From DASSJT01 sp035691065 (GTDB lineage Bacteria; Actinomycetota; Actinomycetes; Actinomycetales; Dermatophilaceae), in contig DASSJT010000213.1 of NCBI GenBank assembly GCA_035691065.1, forward strand, positions 1-5,612: DNA of 5,612 nucleotides. The letters run 5' to 3'. The notes under the pieces are model-generated. The model was not told where the DNA came from. It worked only from the letters and a program-made list of their open reading frames with translations, and made no database searches. The position numbers and the translations under genes are program-made. The stretch's first letter is position 1. Each line of letters opens with the position of its first letter. Shown here piece by piece: positions 1 to 5,406 of this stretch.

Positions 1-1
1 G

Positions 2-733
2 CCCGATCTGCTTGCCGTCGACCCGGACGGCAACCTCAAGGTCCTGCGCAGCGGCCCCAGCGGCTACACGACCCTCCAGGGCAGTGCGGGCTGGAGCTCC
101 CAGGGCCTGGTCACCAATGCGGGTGCGTGGGACACCGACAACCGGGGCGATGTCATCGCGCGCACTCCCGAGGGGGTGCTCTACTACCAGCACGGCCTCG
201 GCACCGGCGCGGTCACGGGTCCGCGCTACCAGATCGGCACCGGGTGGCTGGGCATCGACCGGCTCATCGCGCCCGGCGACTTCGACGGCGACGGCCACAG
301 TGACCTCATCGCCCGGCGCCCGTCGGACGGGGCCCTCTTCCTCTATCGGGGCAGTGGGTCGGGGAAGATCATCGCCACCAGGGCGATCGGCAGCGGGTGG
401 AATGTCCACCGCACGATCACCGCAGTCGGTGACGTGACGGGTGACCGGATCCCCGACCTGCTCGCCATTCGTACCTCGGACAACCAGCTGTTCCTCTACC
501 CGGGCGACGGCCGCGGCGGCTTCACGACGATCCGGACTGTGGGCGGGTCGTGGGCCGGGTACAGCCAGCTCATCGGTGTCGGTGACCTGAGCATCGACGG
601 ACGAGCCGACATCGTGGGGCGCCGCGCGTCCGATGGGGCCCTGGTGCTGTTCCGGGGGAACGGCGCCGGCGGGTTCGGGAGCGGCTCCCTCCTCGGCCTT
701 TCATGGGCGAAGTGGAACCGCTGGGTGCCCTGA
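2..733 (+). CDS. FG-GAP/VCBS repeat protein, C-terminal part (5' end outside window)
   Basis: The reading frame is open from the window edge to a TGA at 731-733 and gives the last 243 residues of a larger protein. It consists of repeats about 50 residues long. Each begins with an acidic loop and continues with an 'R-x-x-D-G-x-L-x-L-Y-R-G' strand pair and a Gly/Trp-rich turn. The clearest loop is DFDGDGHSD (codons from 278), a canonical DxDxDGxxD calcium-binding pattern of FG-GAP/VCBS blades. Later copies DVTGDRIPD (431) and DLSIDGRAD (584) and an earlier copy DTDNRGD (131) are degenerate. Such repeats fold as beta-propeller blades and in actinomycetes are usually the tail of exported proteins, often behind a peptidoglycan hydrolase or other enzyme domain. 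That N-terminal domain is not visible here, so enzymatic function, signal peptide and start cannot be judged. The protein ends on the last blade, with no LPXTG sorting signal or membrane anchor. Family assignment is firm; role is unknown. Confidence 0.88.
   Translation, partial: PDLLAVDPDGNLKVLRSGPSGYTTLQGSAGWSSQGLVTNAGAWDTDNRGDVIARTPEGVLYYQHGLGTGAVTGPRYQIGTGWLGIDRLIAPGDFDGDGHSDLIARRPSDGALFLYRGSGSGKIIATRAIGSGWNVHRTITAVGDVTGDRIPDLLAIRTSDNQLFLYPGDGRGGFTTIRTVGGSWAGYSQLIGVGDLSIDGRADIVGRRASDGALVLFRGNGAGGFGSGSLLGLSWAKWNRWVP
131..730 (+). repeat. Protein-level tandem repeats (FG-GAP/VCBS blades, period 49-51 codons)
   Basis: The first Asp of successive acidic loops lies at 131, 278, 431 and 584. 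The spacings are therefore 49, 51 and 51 codons. The matching strand segments are GVLYYQHG, GALFLYRG, NQLFLYPG and GALVLFRG. The regular period supports duplicated beta-propeller blades. An additional partial blade precedes them at the window edge (PDLLAV, from base 2). The DNA of the copies has diverged, so this is an old protein repeat rather than a recent DNA duplication. Confidence 0.85.
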
Positions 734-750
734 GCGCAACGCCATGCTGC

Positions 751-815
751 GCTGACCGGAAGACGCTGACCGGAAGGCGCGGACCCAGAAGGCGCGGACC
801 CAGAAGGCGCCGACC
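751..815. repeat. Short imperfect tandem repeats in the convergent intergenic region
   Basis: Two adjacent arrays are visible. First, gctgaccggaagac at 751-764 is repeated at 765-778 with one mismatch (14-bp unit). Then ggcgcggacccagaa occurs exactly twice at 776-790 and 791-805, followed by a decayed third copy to about 815 (15-bp unit). The arrays overlap by three bases and lie between the FG-GAP gene stop and the terminator hairpin. No coding function is supported: the frames that cross it are antisense or run-on artefacts. It looks like slippage-generated spacer DNA. Confidence 0.8.
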
Positions 816-826
816 AGCGGACAGAA

Positions 827-858
827 CGGCGGCAGGTTCCCAACGGGACCTGCCGCCG
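827..858. terminator. Strong hairpin between convergent genes, probable bidirectional terminator
   Basis: Bases 827-837 pair perfectly with 848-858 (11 bp). After a single bulged T at 838, the stem continues with 839-841 pairing to 845-847. This gives 14 bp in total closed by a 3-nt loop (aac). It sits 28 bp beyond the scoB stop on the - strand and 93 bp beyond the FG-GAP stop on the + strand, the expected place for a shared terminator. The trailing sequences are only mildly T-rich (minus side TTCTGT, plus side GTCTGTGTG). That is common in high-GC actinomycetes, where hairpins without a U tract are often assigned as terminators. Confidence 0.75.
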
Positions 859-885
859 GTCTGTGTGCGATGGGTCGTATGCCGG

Positions 886-1524
886 TCAGCCCAGCTCGAC
901 GGCGAAGTCCGGCTCCGTCTTGGCCCGGACCTCGTCCTCGGTGACGCCAGGGGAGAGCTCGCGCAGGACCAGCCCGTGGTCGGTGACGTCCATGACGCAC
1001 AGGTCGGTGATGATCCGCTGGACGACGCCCTTGCCGGTGAGCGGCAGCGAGCACTCGTTGACGATCTTGAACGAGCCGTCCTTGGCGTTGTGCTCCATGA
1101 GCACGATGACCCGCTTGGCCCCGTGGACGAGGTCCATCGCCCCGCCCATGCCCTTGACCATCTTGCCGGGGATCATCCAGTTGGCGATGTCGCCGGCGGC
1201 CGAGACCTGCATCGCCCCGAGGATCGCGGCGTCGACCTTGCCGCCACGGATCATGCCGAAGCTGGTGGCCGAGTCGAAGAACGACGAGCCCTTGCGCAGC
1301 GTGACCGTCTCCTTGCCCGCGTTGATCAGGTCTGGGTCCTCCTCGCCGTCGATGGGGTAGGCCCCGACGCCGAGGATGCCGTTCTCGGACTGCAGGACGA
1401 TCTCGACGTCGTCGGGCACGTAGTTGGGCACCAGGGTGGGGAGCCCGATGCCGAGGTTGACGTAGGCGCCGTCGGACAGCTCCTGGGCCGCGCGCGCGGC
1501 CATCTCCTCGCGGGTCAGCGCCAT
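886..1524 (-). CDS. scoB: Succinyl-CoA:3-oxoacid CoA-transferase, subunit B
   Basis: The product is 212 residues, the usual length for the beta subunit of a family I CoA-transferase. It acts in the cytoplasm with ScoA to move CoA between succinyl-CoA and acetoacetate (EC 2.8.3.5 type reaction). The sequence carries NLGIGLPTLV (residues 23-32) and the QSENG motif (45-49), in which Glu47 is the expected nucleophile that forms the enzyme-CoA thioester. Further conserved blocks are LINAGKETVT (66-75), MIRGGKVDAAILG (91-103), NWMIPGKMVKGMGGAMDL (115-132) and CSLPLTG (158-164). It starts at ATG 1524-1522, one base after the scoA stop, with a strong AAGGAGG site at ideal spacing, so the two subunits should be made in equal amounts. 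The related 3-oxoadipate CoA-transferase (PcaJ) is the main alternative, but the whole-length similarity I recall to Bacillus ScoB favours SCOT. No key residue is missing. Confidence 0.93.
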   Translation of the reverse strand: MALTREEMAARAAQELSDGAYVNLGIGLPTLVPNYVPDDVEIVLQSENGILGVGAYPIDGEEDPDLINAGKETVTLRKGSSFFDSATSFGMIRGGKVDAAILGAMQVSAAGDIANWMIPGKMVKGMGGAMDLVHGAKRVIVLMEHNAKDGSFKIVNECSLPLTGKGVVQRIITDLCVMDVTDHGLVLRELSPGVTEDEVRAKTEPDFAVELG

Positions 1525-1525
1525 G

Positions 1526-2404
1526 TCAGGCCTCCTTCGCGCTGGTCACGCCGGTCGCGCTGGTCATGCCGGCCGTGGCGGGCATCTCGCTCCCGGCGCC
1601 GGCGCCGGAGGAGGCGCTCTGGTCTCCGGCCTCTTGTCGGGGGCGCACGGTGCGGCGCTCGATCCGCTTCTCGGCCGCCTGCTCGGGTGTCAGGGGCACT
1701 ATCCGGTGGACGAAGATCCCCGGCAGGTGGATCTGGTCGGGGTCGAGCTCGCCCGGCTCGTACAGCTCCTCGACCTCTGCGATCGTGACTCGCCCGGCCA
1801 TGGCGGCCAAGGGGTTGAAGTTCCGGGCGCTTTCGTGGAACACCAGGTTGCCGTGCCGGTCGCCCTTCCACGCTCGCACCAGCCCGAAGTCGGCGACGAT
1901 CGCCCGCTCGAGCACATACTCCTTCTCGACCCCGTCGACCTCGAACACCTTGGTCTCCTTGGGTGGCGACGCCTTCGCAACCGAACCGTCCGGGGCGTAC
2001 AGCCACGGCAGCCCGCCCTCGGCGACCTGTGTGCCCGACCCGGTGACCGTGTAGAAGCCAGGGATCCCCGACCCTCCGGCCCGCAGCCGTTCCGCCAGCG
2101 TGCCCTGCGGGGTCAGCTCGACCTCCAGCTCGCCAGAGAGGAACTGGCGCTCGAACTCCTTGTTCTCACCGACATAGGAGGAGACCATGCGGCGAATCCG
2201 CTTGTCCTTCAACAGGATTCCAAGACCCCAATCATCCACCCCACAGTTGTTGGAGATGGCCTCGAGGTCCTTGATGCCGCGGTCGTGGATCTCGGCGATC
2301 AGCACACTGGGGATCCCACAGAGGCCGAAACCGCCGACGGATAGCGAGGCGCCGTCAGGGATGTCCGCGACGGCCTCGGCTGGGCTTGAGACGACTTTGT
2401 CCAT
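1526..2404 (-). CDS. scoA: Succinyl-CoA:3-oxoacid CoA-transferase, subunit A
   Basis: The product is 292 residues and forms the alpha half of the cytoplasmic CoA-transferase whose catalytic Glu is in ScoB. It lets cells use acetoacetate, or release it from CoA, using succinyl-CoA/succinate. Visible family blocks are GGFGLCGIP (24-32), SNNCGVDDWGLG (51-62), SYVGENKEFERQFLSGELE (76-94), PQGTLAERLRAGGSGIPGFYT (99-119), SARNFNP (192-198) and PGELDPDQIHLPGIFV (217-232). NNCGVDDWGLG is the SCOT form; the Acinetobacter-type PcaI I recall has NNAGNGDYGLA, which argues against a 3-oxoadipate enzyme. Two features stand out: a roughly 25-residue insertion at about 131-156 (GLPWLYAPDG..), which I believe is usual in actinobacteria, and a low-complexity Ala/Ser/Thr/Gly tail at 254-292. 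The frame is open further upstream to 2488, but ATG 2404 matches the family N-terminus (MDKVVSSPAEAV). No Shine-Dalgarno site is seen; a TAGAGT box 7 bp upstream suggests a leaderless mRNA. Confidence 0.93.
   Translation of the reverse strand: MDKVVSSPAEAVADIPDGASLSVGGFGLCGIPSVLIAEIHDRGIKDLEAISNNCGVDDWGLGILLKDKRIRRMVSSYVGENKEFERQFLSGELEVELTPQGTLAERLRAGGSGIPGFYTVTGSGTQVAEGGLPWLYAPDGSVAKASPPKETKVFEVDGVEKEYVLERAIVADFGLVRAWKGDRHGNLVFHESARNFNPLAAMAGRVTIAEVEELYEPGELDPDQIHLPGIFVHRIVPLTPEQAAEKRIERRTVRPRQEAGDQSASSGAGAGSEMPATAGMTSATGVTSAKEA
1531..1537 (-). promoter_or_regulatory. Ribosome-binding site of scoB, inside the 3' end of scoA
   Basis: On the minus strand AAGGAGG lies six bases before the scoB ATG at 1524 and overlaps the last sense codons of scoA. 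The scoA TGA (1528-1526) and the scoB ATG are separated by a single C. This layout indicates translational coupling by re-initiation. It also fixes the scoB start. Confidence 0.85.
1541..1576 (-). repeat. 18-bp tandem repeat coding part of the ScoA tail
   Basis: Bases 1541-1558 (gctggtcacgccggtcgc) are repeated at 1559-1576 with three mismatches. On the coding strand the copies encode TAGMTS and ATGVTS, in the low-complexity tail just before the last residues of ScoA. The in-frame 18-bp unit suggests replication slippage in a region under little structural constraint. Confidence 0.75.
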
Positions 2405-2417
2405 GAACCGGACTCTA
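2405..2417 (-). promoter_or_regulatory. Candidate leaderless promoter (-10 box TAGAGT) of scoAB
   Basis: On the minus strand TAGAGT (2417-2412) fits the actinobacterial -10 consensus TANNNT and is followed by seven bases and then the scoA ATG. That spacing would put the transcription start at or beside the A of the ATG. No Shine-Dalgarno site competes for this role. No good -35 (TTGAC-like) is visible at the expected distance, so the call rests on the -10 box and its spacing. Confidence 0.5.
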
Positions 2418-2519
2418 TCGGGGGCCGCCGTGCGGCTGGATGGGCCGTCGGCACCCTCTCCGTTCCTGTGGGCGTGGCCCGCCACCACACCCCAGGGAGT
2501 CGCGGGCTGGTGTTGGCCA
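2405..2519. other. Gap between the TIGR03089-type gene and scoA
   Basis: This 115-bp spacer separates two co-directional - strand genes. It holds the candidate scoA promoter at its low-coordinate end. I see no gene, and only a weak imperfect hairpin at about 2468-2490. The two genes may therefore be partly co-transcribed, with scoAB also having its own promoter. Confidence 0.5.
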
Positions 2520-3233
2520 CTACAGCGCGAGCGTGACTCCCTCGGCGCTGAGCCTGGCCTCGCGGCCCGGGCCCGCGGGCCCGCGGCTCAGCACCACGGA
2601 GCCGTCGATCGCCAGCGCGGCCAGCGTGTCCAGCAGGAACTCCTGGAGGCTCTCGGTCGCCGTGTGCAGCCGGGTGCCCGCCGGCCACGCGGCCTGAGGC
2701 ACCACCGAGTCGTATGCCGTCAGGGCGCCTTCGGCGCGCAGAGCCGGGTCGCGCGGACTGGGCTCTGCCCACGGACTGAACTGGTCGGCATACGTGCTGA
2801 GCTCCTTTGCCTCGTCGAGCACGCCGGGTGGCACGGGGCGGGGTGACGACCTGGCCAGGCCCGCGAGGGTGACCAGAGCAGTGGGGGACCGGCCGGCTGC
2901 GGCAAGCGCTGGGTCGTCGGTGACGAGTGCGCCAGCCGGTCCGTCGTCAAGGCTGGCGCAGGCGCCGACCGACCAGACTGCCAGGGCCCAGTAGAGGCTG
3001 CGCCAGTGTGGCGGCAGGGCGAGCCGCACCACGGCGCCGGGTTCGACCTCCCACTCCTCCTGGAGGAGGTTGGCCGCCTTGCTGACCCAGTTGGCCAGGA
3101 CCCGCGCCGACAGCTCGATGCGCTCGCCCTGACTGGGCCCCGGCGTGTCGTCGTAGCAGGTGATCCGGGGGCGCCCGGGGTCGGTGCGCAGGAGGGCGGA
3201 CAGGACGGCTGACGGTGTTTGCGGGGGGCGCAC
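2520..3233 (-). CDS. TIGR03089 family protein (truncated AMP-binding-enzyme homologue)
   Basis: A 237-residue protein starting at GTG 3233 and ending at TAG 2522-2520. Residues 8-95 resemble the start of an adenylate-forming (ANL) enzyme: GERIELSARVLANWVSKAAN (36-55) matches the 'tyaeLd..anrlA' segment, and the following EPGAVVRLALPPHWRSLYWAL matches the 'G..pGD.Val.lp' region. Residues 188-216 (RLHTATESLQEFLLDTLAAL..GSVVL) resemble the later 'll.al..G.slVl' segment. The ATP-binding loop (SGTTGxPK), the YGxTE motif and the C-terminal lid domain of active ANL enzymes are not present. A catalytic role is therefore doubtful. The length and style fit the TIGR03089 family, found in actinobacteria and, as I recall, often near LCP-family and cell-wall polysaccharide genes. 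I chose GTG 3233 because family members start shortly before 'LLxxDPGRPxxTxYDD', no other in-frame start is close, and TACGCT lies six bases upstream. The frame stays open to 3581, but that part overlaps the divergent membrane gene and is Ser/Thr/Arg-rich noise. Function is unknown. Confidence 0.85.
   Translation of the reverse strand: MRPPQTPSAVLSALLRTDPGRPRITCYDDTPGPSQGERIELSARVLANWVSKAANLLQEEWEVEPGAVVRLALPPHWRSLYWALAVWSVGACASLDDGPAGALVTDDPALAAAGRSPTALVTLAGLARSSPRPVPPGVLDEAKELSTYADQFSPWAEPSPRDPALRAEGALTAYDSVVPQAAWPAGTRLHTATESLQEFLLDTLAALAIDGSVVLSRGPAGPGREARLSAEGVTLAL
2564..2586. repeat. Overlapping GC palindromes in the 3' end of the TIGR03089-type gene
   Basis: ggcccgggcc (2564-2573) and ccgcgggcccgcgg (2573-2586) are perfect palindromes that abut, about 45-65 bp before the stop codon of the - strand gene. 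They encode Arg/Gly/Pro-rich residues near 216-224 (SRGPAGPGR). This may simply reflect high GC with Gly/Pro codons, although such a structure could also slow ribosomes or polymerase. Confidence 0.6.
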
Positions 3234-3245
3234 CGGTCCAGCGTA
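3234..3245 (-). promoter_or_regulatory. Candidate leaderless promoter (-10 box TACGCT) of the TIGR03089-type gene
   Basis: On the minus strand TACGCT (3245-3240) is followed by six bases (ggaccg) and the GTG start at 3233. TANNNT at six to seven bases from a start codon is the typical actinobacterial leaderless arrangement. No Shine-Dalgarno site precedes the GTG. No clear -35 element is seen, and that region lies inside the start of the divergent gene. Confidence 0.5.
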
Positions 3246-3253
3246 GGGGCCGC

Positions 3254-3259
3254 TAGCGT
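3254..3259 (+). promoter_or_regulatory. Candidate -10 box (TAGCGT) of the membrane protein gene
   Basis: TAGCGT at 3254-3259 is separated by eight bases from GTG 3268, slightly long but compatible with a leaderless transcript. It lies nine bases from the opposing TACGCT box, so the two divergent promoters would overlap. The competing reading is that AGGGG at 3245-3249 acts as a Shine-Dalgarno site nine bases before TTG 3259, which would make this stretch part of a leader. Confidence 0.35.
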
Positions 3260-3267
3260 TGCGCTCT

Positions 3268-5406
3268 GTGAGCGCGTCTGCCCCCGAGCCCCCGGCCTTC
3301 CACACCGGCCGAGTGGCCGAGGCGGTCGTCCCCGCCGAGGACCTGCCCCTGCTCCGGGGCGAGGCCCTCTCAGGCCGGCTGCTCCAGCAGATGGTCCTGG
3401 CTGCGGCGCTGTGGGTCGTGCTCGCATCGGTGGCGTGTGGTGCCCTCGCCCTTGCGGGGGTCTGGCAGCCGGTGGTGGGCCTGACCGCCCTGCTGGTGGC
3501 CGCTGCCGCGGCCTGGCGGGTGACCAACGGGCTCCCGTCGCGGGCGCTGCCACTCTGGGTCGCGGCCGCGCTCGTGGCCATCGCGGTCGGAAGCGGCGTC
3601 TGGGCCTCGATGACCCATTCGGAGCAGGTGCTGCCACGGCGGGACTCGGCCAGCTACCTGCAGTCCGCGATCGACCTGGCTACGCACCACCGGCGCCCGA
3701 TCAGCGTCGACGTCGACTCCATCGGCGGCCCGGACGTGCTTCGCATCCCCGGGGTGACCCTCGCCAGCCCGGCGTTCTACCAGACCGGCAGCGCCGCCGA
3801 CCCGGCCATCCAGCCGCAGTTCATGGTGGGCCCGTCGGCGGTGTACTCGGCAGCCTGGTGGGTCGGTGGGCCGAAGGGTGCGTTCCTGGCGCCGGCGTGG
3901 GCGGCCGCCCTGGCCGTGCTGGCCATCGGGGTGCTCGTCGCGACGACGCTCGGGCCGCGATGGTCGCCCCTGGCGGCCTTCTCCGTCGCCCTGACCTTTC
4001 CTTGGGTCCACACCGCCCGGTCGACGTACTCCGAGCCTCTGGCCATGCTCGTGCTCCTGGGCGGGCTGCTGGGGATGGCGGTGGCCGGTCGTCGCACGAT
4101 CACGGAGGTGGCCTCCCGTCGCGCGGGGCTCCTCGGGGGGGTCCTGGTGGGCGGCACGGCGCTGGTCCGCGCGGACGGCCTGCGCGAGACGATCCTCGTG
4201 CTGCCGGTGGTCGCCCTGTCTGCCGTGCAGCGCCGGCCCTTTGCGAAGCCCCTGCTGATGGGTGCGGGAATCGCCACGGCGGTGGCCGTCGCCGCCGGAC
4301 TCGCCCTGTCGAGCCAGTACCTCGGCTCCATCGCCGGCTCGCTCGTTCCCCTCGTCGGGCTCGGAGTGGTCATGGCGATCCTGTCGTGGGCAGGGATCGC
4401 CCTGGCTCGGCGAGGGCTGCGCTTGCCGGCGCTCGTGCAGGCGTGGCTGCCAAGGACGCTGGCCGGCGTCGTCCTGCTGGTGGGCGTTGCTCTGGCCAGC
4501 CGGCCGCTCTGGCAGGTGGTGCGGCAGTCGCCGGACGACCCGGGCTCCCACGTCGTGGCTGGCCTCCAGCAACGACAGGGCCTGCCGATCGACGGCGGGC
4601 GCACGTACGCCGAGCACACGGTGACGTGGCTCGCCTGGTGGGTGGGGCCGCTGGCGCTGGTGATCGCCCTCGTGGTCCTTGCGGCGCTGGCGCATCGGGG
4701 GTCGAGCCGATGGGTCGAGGGGCGGCGCCTGGCGGGCTGGGTCGGCCCCCTGATCGTCGCCAGCGGCTCTACCCTGCTGACTCTCTACCGCCCGGGCATC
4801 ACGCCCGACCACCCCTGGGCCGACCGTCGCCTGCTGTTCGCTCTTCCCCTCGTGGCCGTACTCGTCACGTGCGCCGCGGCCACGCTGACCCGCCGAGCGA
4901 CCCGTCGCATGCCGGTGCCGTTCATGGCGGTCGTGAGCGTCGGCACGTCTCTGGCTCTCCTGGTGCCGACGGCGATGGCGACCTGGCCTCACCGAGCGGA
5001 GCGCGTCGAGGCCGGGGAGCTTGCGGCCGTCGATGCGGTATGCCGGTCGGTCGCCCCGGGGGACCTCCTCCTGATGGTCGACTCACGGGCAGCCAACGAG
5101 TGGCCTCCGGTGCTGCGCGGTCAGTGCGGCGTGCAGGCACTGTCGACGACGTCGGCGCTCAGGTCCGATCCGGCGGCACTGCGATCGGCCGTGGCGCAGG
5201 TCCGCGCGGCCGCATCCTCGCGAGGACACCGCCTCGTGCTGCTGGCTGCCGACTCCCCGGCATCTCTCGCCGCGCTCGGGGCGGGCGGCATCCGCCAGGT
5301 CGCGAACACCTCGGTCCTCGAGGACCCGCGACTCCTGGAGCGCCGCCCCGACCATCTCGTGACTCTGCGCATCGACGTCTGGCTGGGCACTCCTGCCTCC
5401 CGCTGA
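3268..5406 (+). CDS. Polytopic membrane protein, GT-C glycosyltransferase-like, with extracytoplasmic C-terminal domain
   Basis: 712 residues from GTG 3268; TTG 3259 would add three. About 14 hydrophobic segments are visible, near residues 41-63, 67-83, 93-113, 205-228, 233-247, 255-273, 287-300, 306-320, 328-348, 353-380, 396-411, 453-475, 489-507, 521-540 and 550-572; one of the 287-320 pair may be re-entrant. Arg-rich loops (84-92, 274-286, 381-396, 476-488, 541-548) fit an N-inside, C-outside topology. The large first outer loop (114-204) contains LPRRDSASY (122-130), placed where GT-C enzymes such as the GT39/GT83 families keep their catalytic Asp. Other notable blocks are TYSEPLAML (253-261), LVRADGLRE (299-307) and RPGITPDHPWADRR (508-521). 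Residues 573-712 form a soluble outer domain with two Cys (592, 620) that could form a disulfide. This suggests transfer of a sugar from a polyprenyl-phosphate donor to an envelope glycan, but the family is not one I can name and substrates are unknown. A transporter or polymerase is possible. It diverges from the TIGR03089-type gene. Confidence 0.82.
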   Translation: MSASAPEPPAFHTGRVAEAVVPAEDLPLLRGEALSGRLLQQMVLAAALWVVLASVACGALALAGVWQPVVGLTALLVAAAAAWRVTNGLPSRALPLWVAAALVAIAVGSGVWASMTHSEQVLPRRDSASYLQSAIDLATHHRRPISVDVDSIGGPDVLRIPGVTLASPAFYQTGSAADPAIQPQFMVGPSAVYSAAWWVGGPKGAFLAPAWAAALAVLAIGVLVATTLGPRWSPLAAFSVALTFPWVHTARSTYSEPLAMLVLLGGLLGMAVAGRRTITEVASRRAGLLGGVLVGGTALVRADGLRETILVLPVVALSAVQRRPFAKPLLMGAGIATAVAVAAGLALSSQYLGSIAGSLVPLVGLGVVMAILSWAGIALARRGLRLPALVQAWLPRTLAGVVLLVGVALASRPLWQVVRQSPDDPGSHVVAGLQQRQGLPIDGGRTYAEHTVTWLAWWVGPLALVIALVVLAALAHRGSSRWVEGRRLAGWVGPLIVASGSTLLTLYRPGITPDHPWADRRLLFALPLVAVLVTCAAATLTRRATRRMPVPFMAVVSVGTSLALLVPTAMATWPHRAERVEAGELAAVDAVCRSVAPGDLLLMVDSRAANEWPPVLRGQCGVQALSTTSALRSDPAALRSAVAQVRAAASSRGHRLVLLAADSPASLAALGAGGIRQVANTSVLEDPRLLERRPDHLVTLRIDVWLGTPASR

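Noticed and set aside
1524..1537. Programmed +1 frameshift that would fuse ScoA to ScoB
   Set aside because: The frame offset would allow it, and an SD-like AAGGAGG precedes the stop. However, GCC before TGA is not a slippery codon, the SD is too close to the P-site codon, and its spacing to the scoB ATG is ideal for simple re-initiation.
703..1788. A 361-codon + strand frame running from the FG-GAP gene end across scoB
   Set aside because: It is antisense to a clearly identified CoA-transferase subunit and crosses the terminator hairpin. Its composition is artefactual.
886..2404. 3-oxoadipate CoA-transferase (pcaIJ) as the identity of the pair
   Set aside because: The SCOT-type SNNCGVDDWGLG and SYVGENKEFERQFLSGELE blocks fit ScoA better, and no beta-ketoadipate pathway gene is nearby. 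It is not fully excluded without a tree.
2405..2488. Upstream extension of ScoA by 28 residues to a start at 2488
   Set aside because: The extra residues (His/Arg/Ser-rich) have no counterpart in the family, while ATG 2404 gives the standard N-terminus and has a -10 box at leaderless spacing.
2468..2490. Hairpin between the TIGR03089-type gene and scoA as a terminator
   Set aside because: Only five contiguous pairs (gtggc/gccac) with a two-base loop, and the outer pairs need an internal loop. There is no T run. It is too weak to call.
3370..4992. A 540-codon open frame antisense to the membrane protein gene
   Set aside because: It has the same cause: a His/Arg/Gln/Gly-rich translation with no recognisable domain, fully covered by a well-supported gene.
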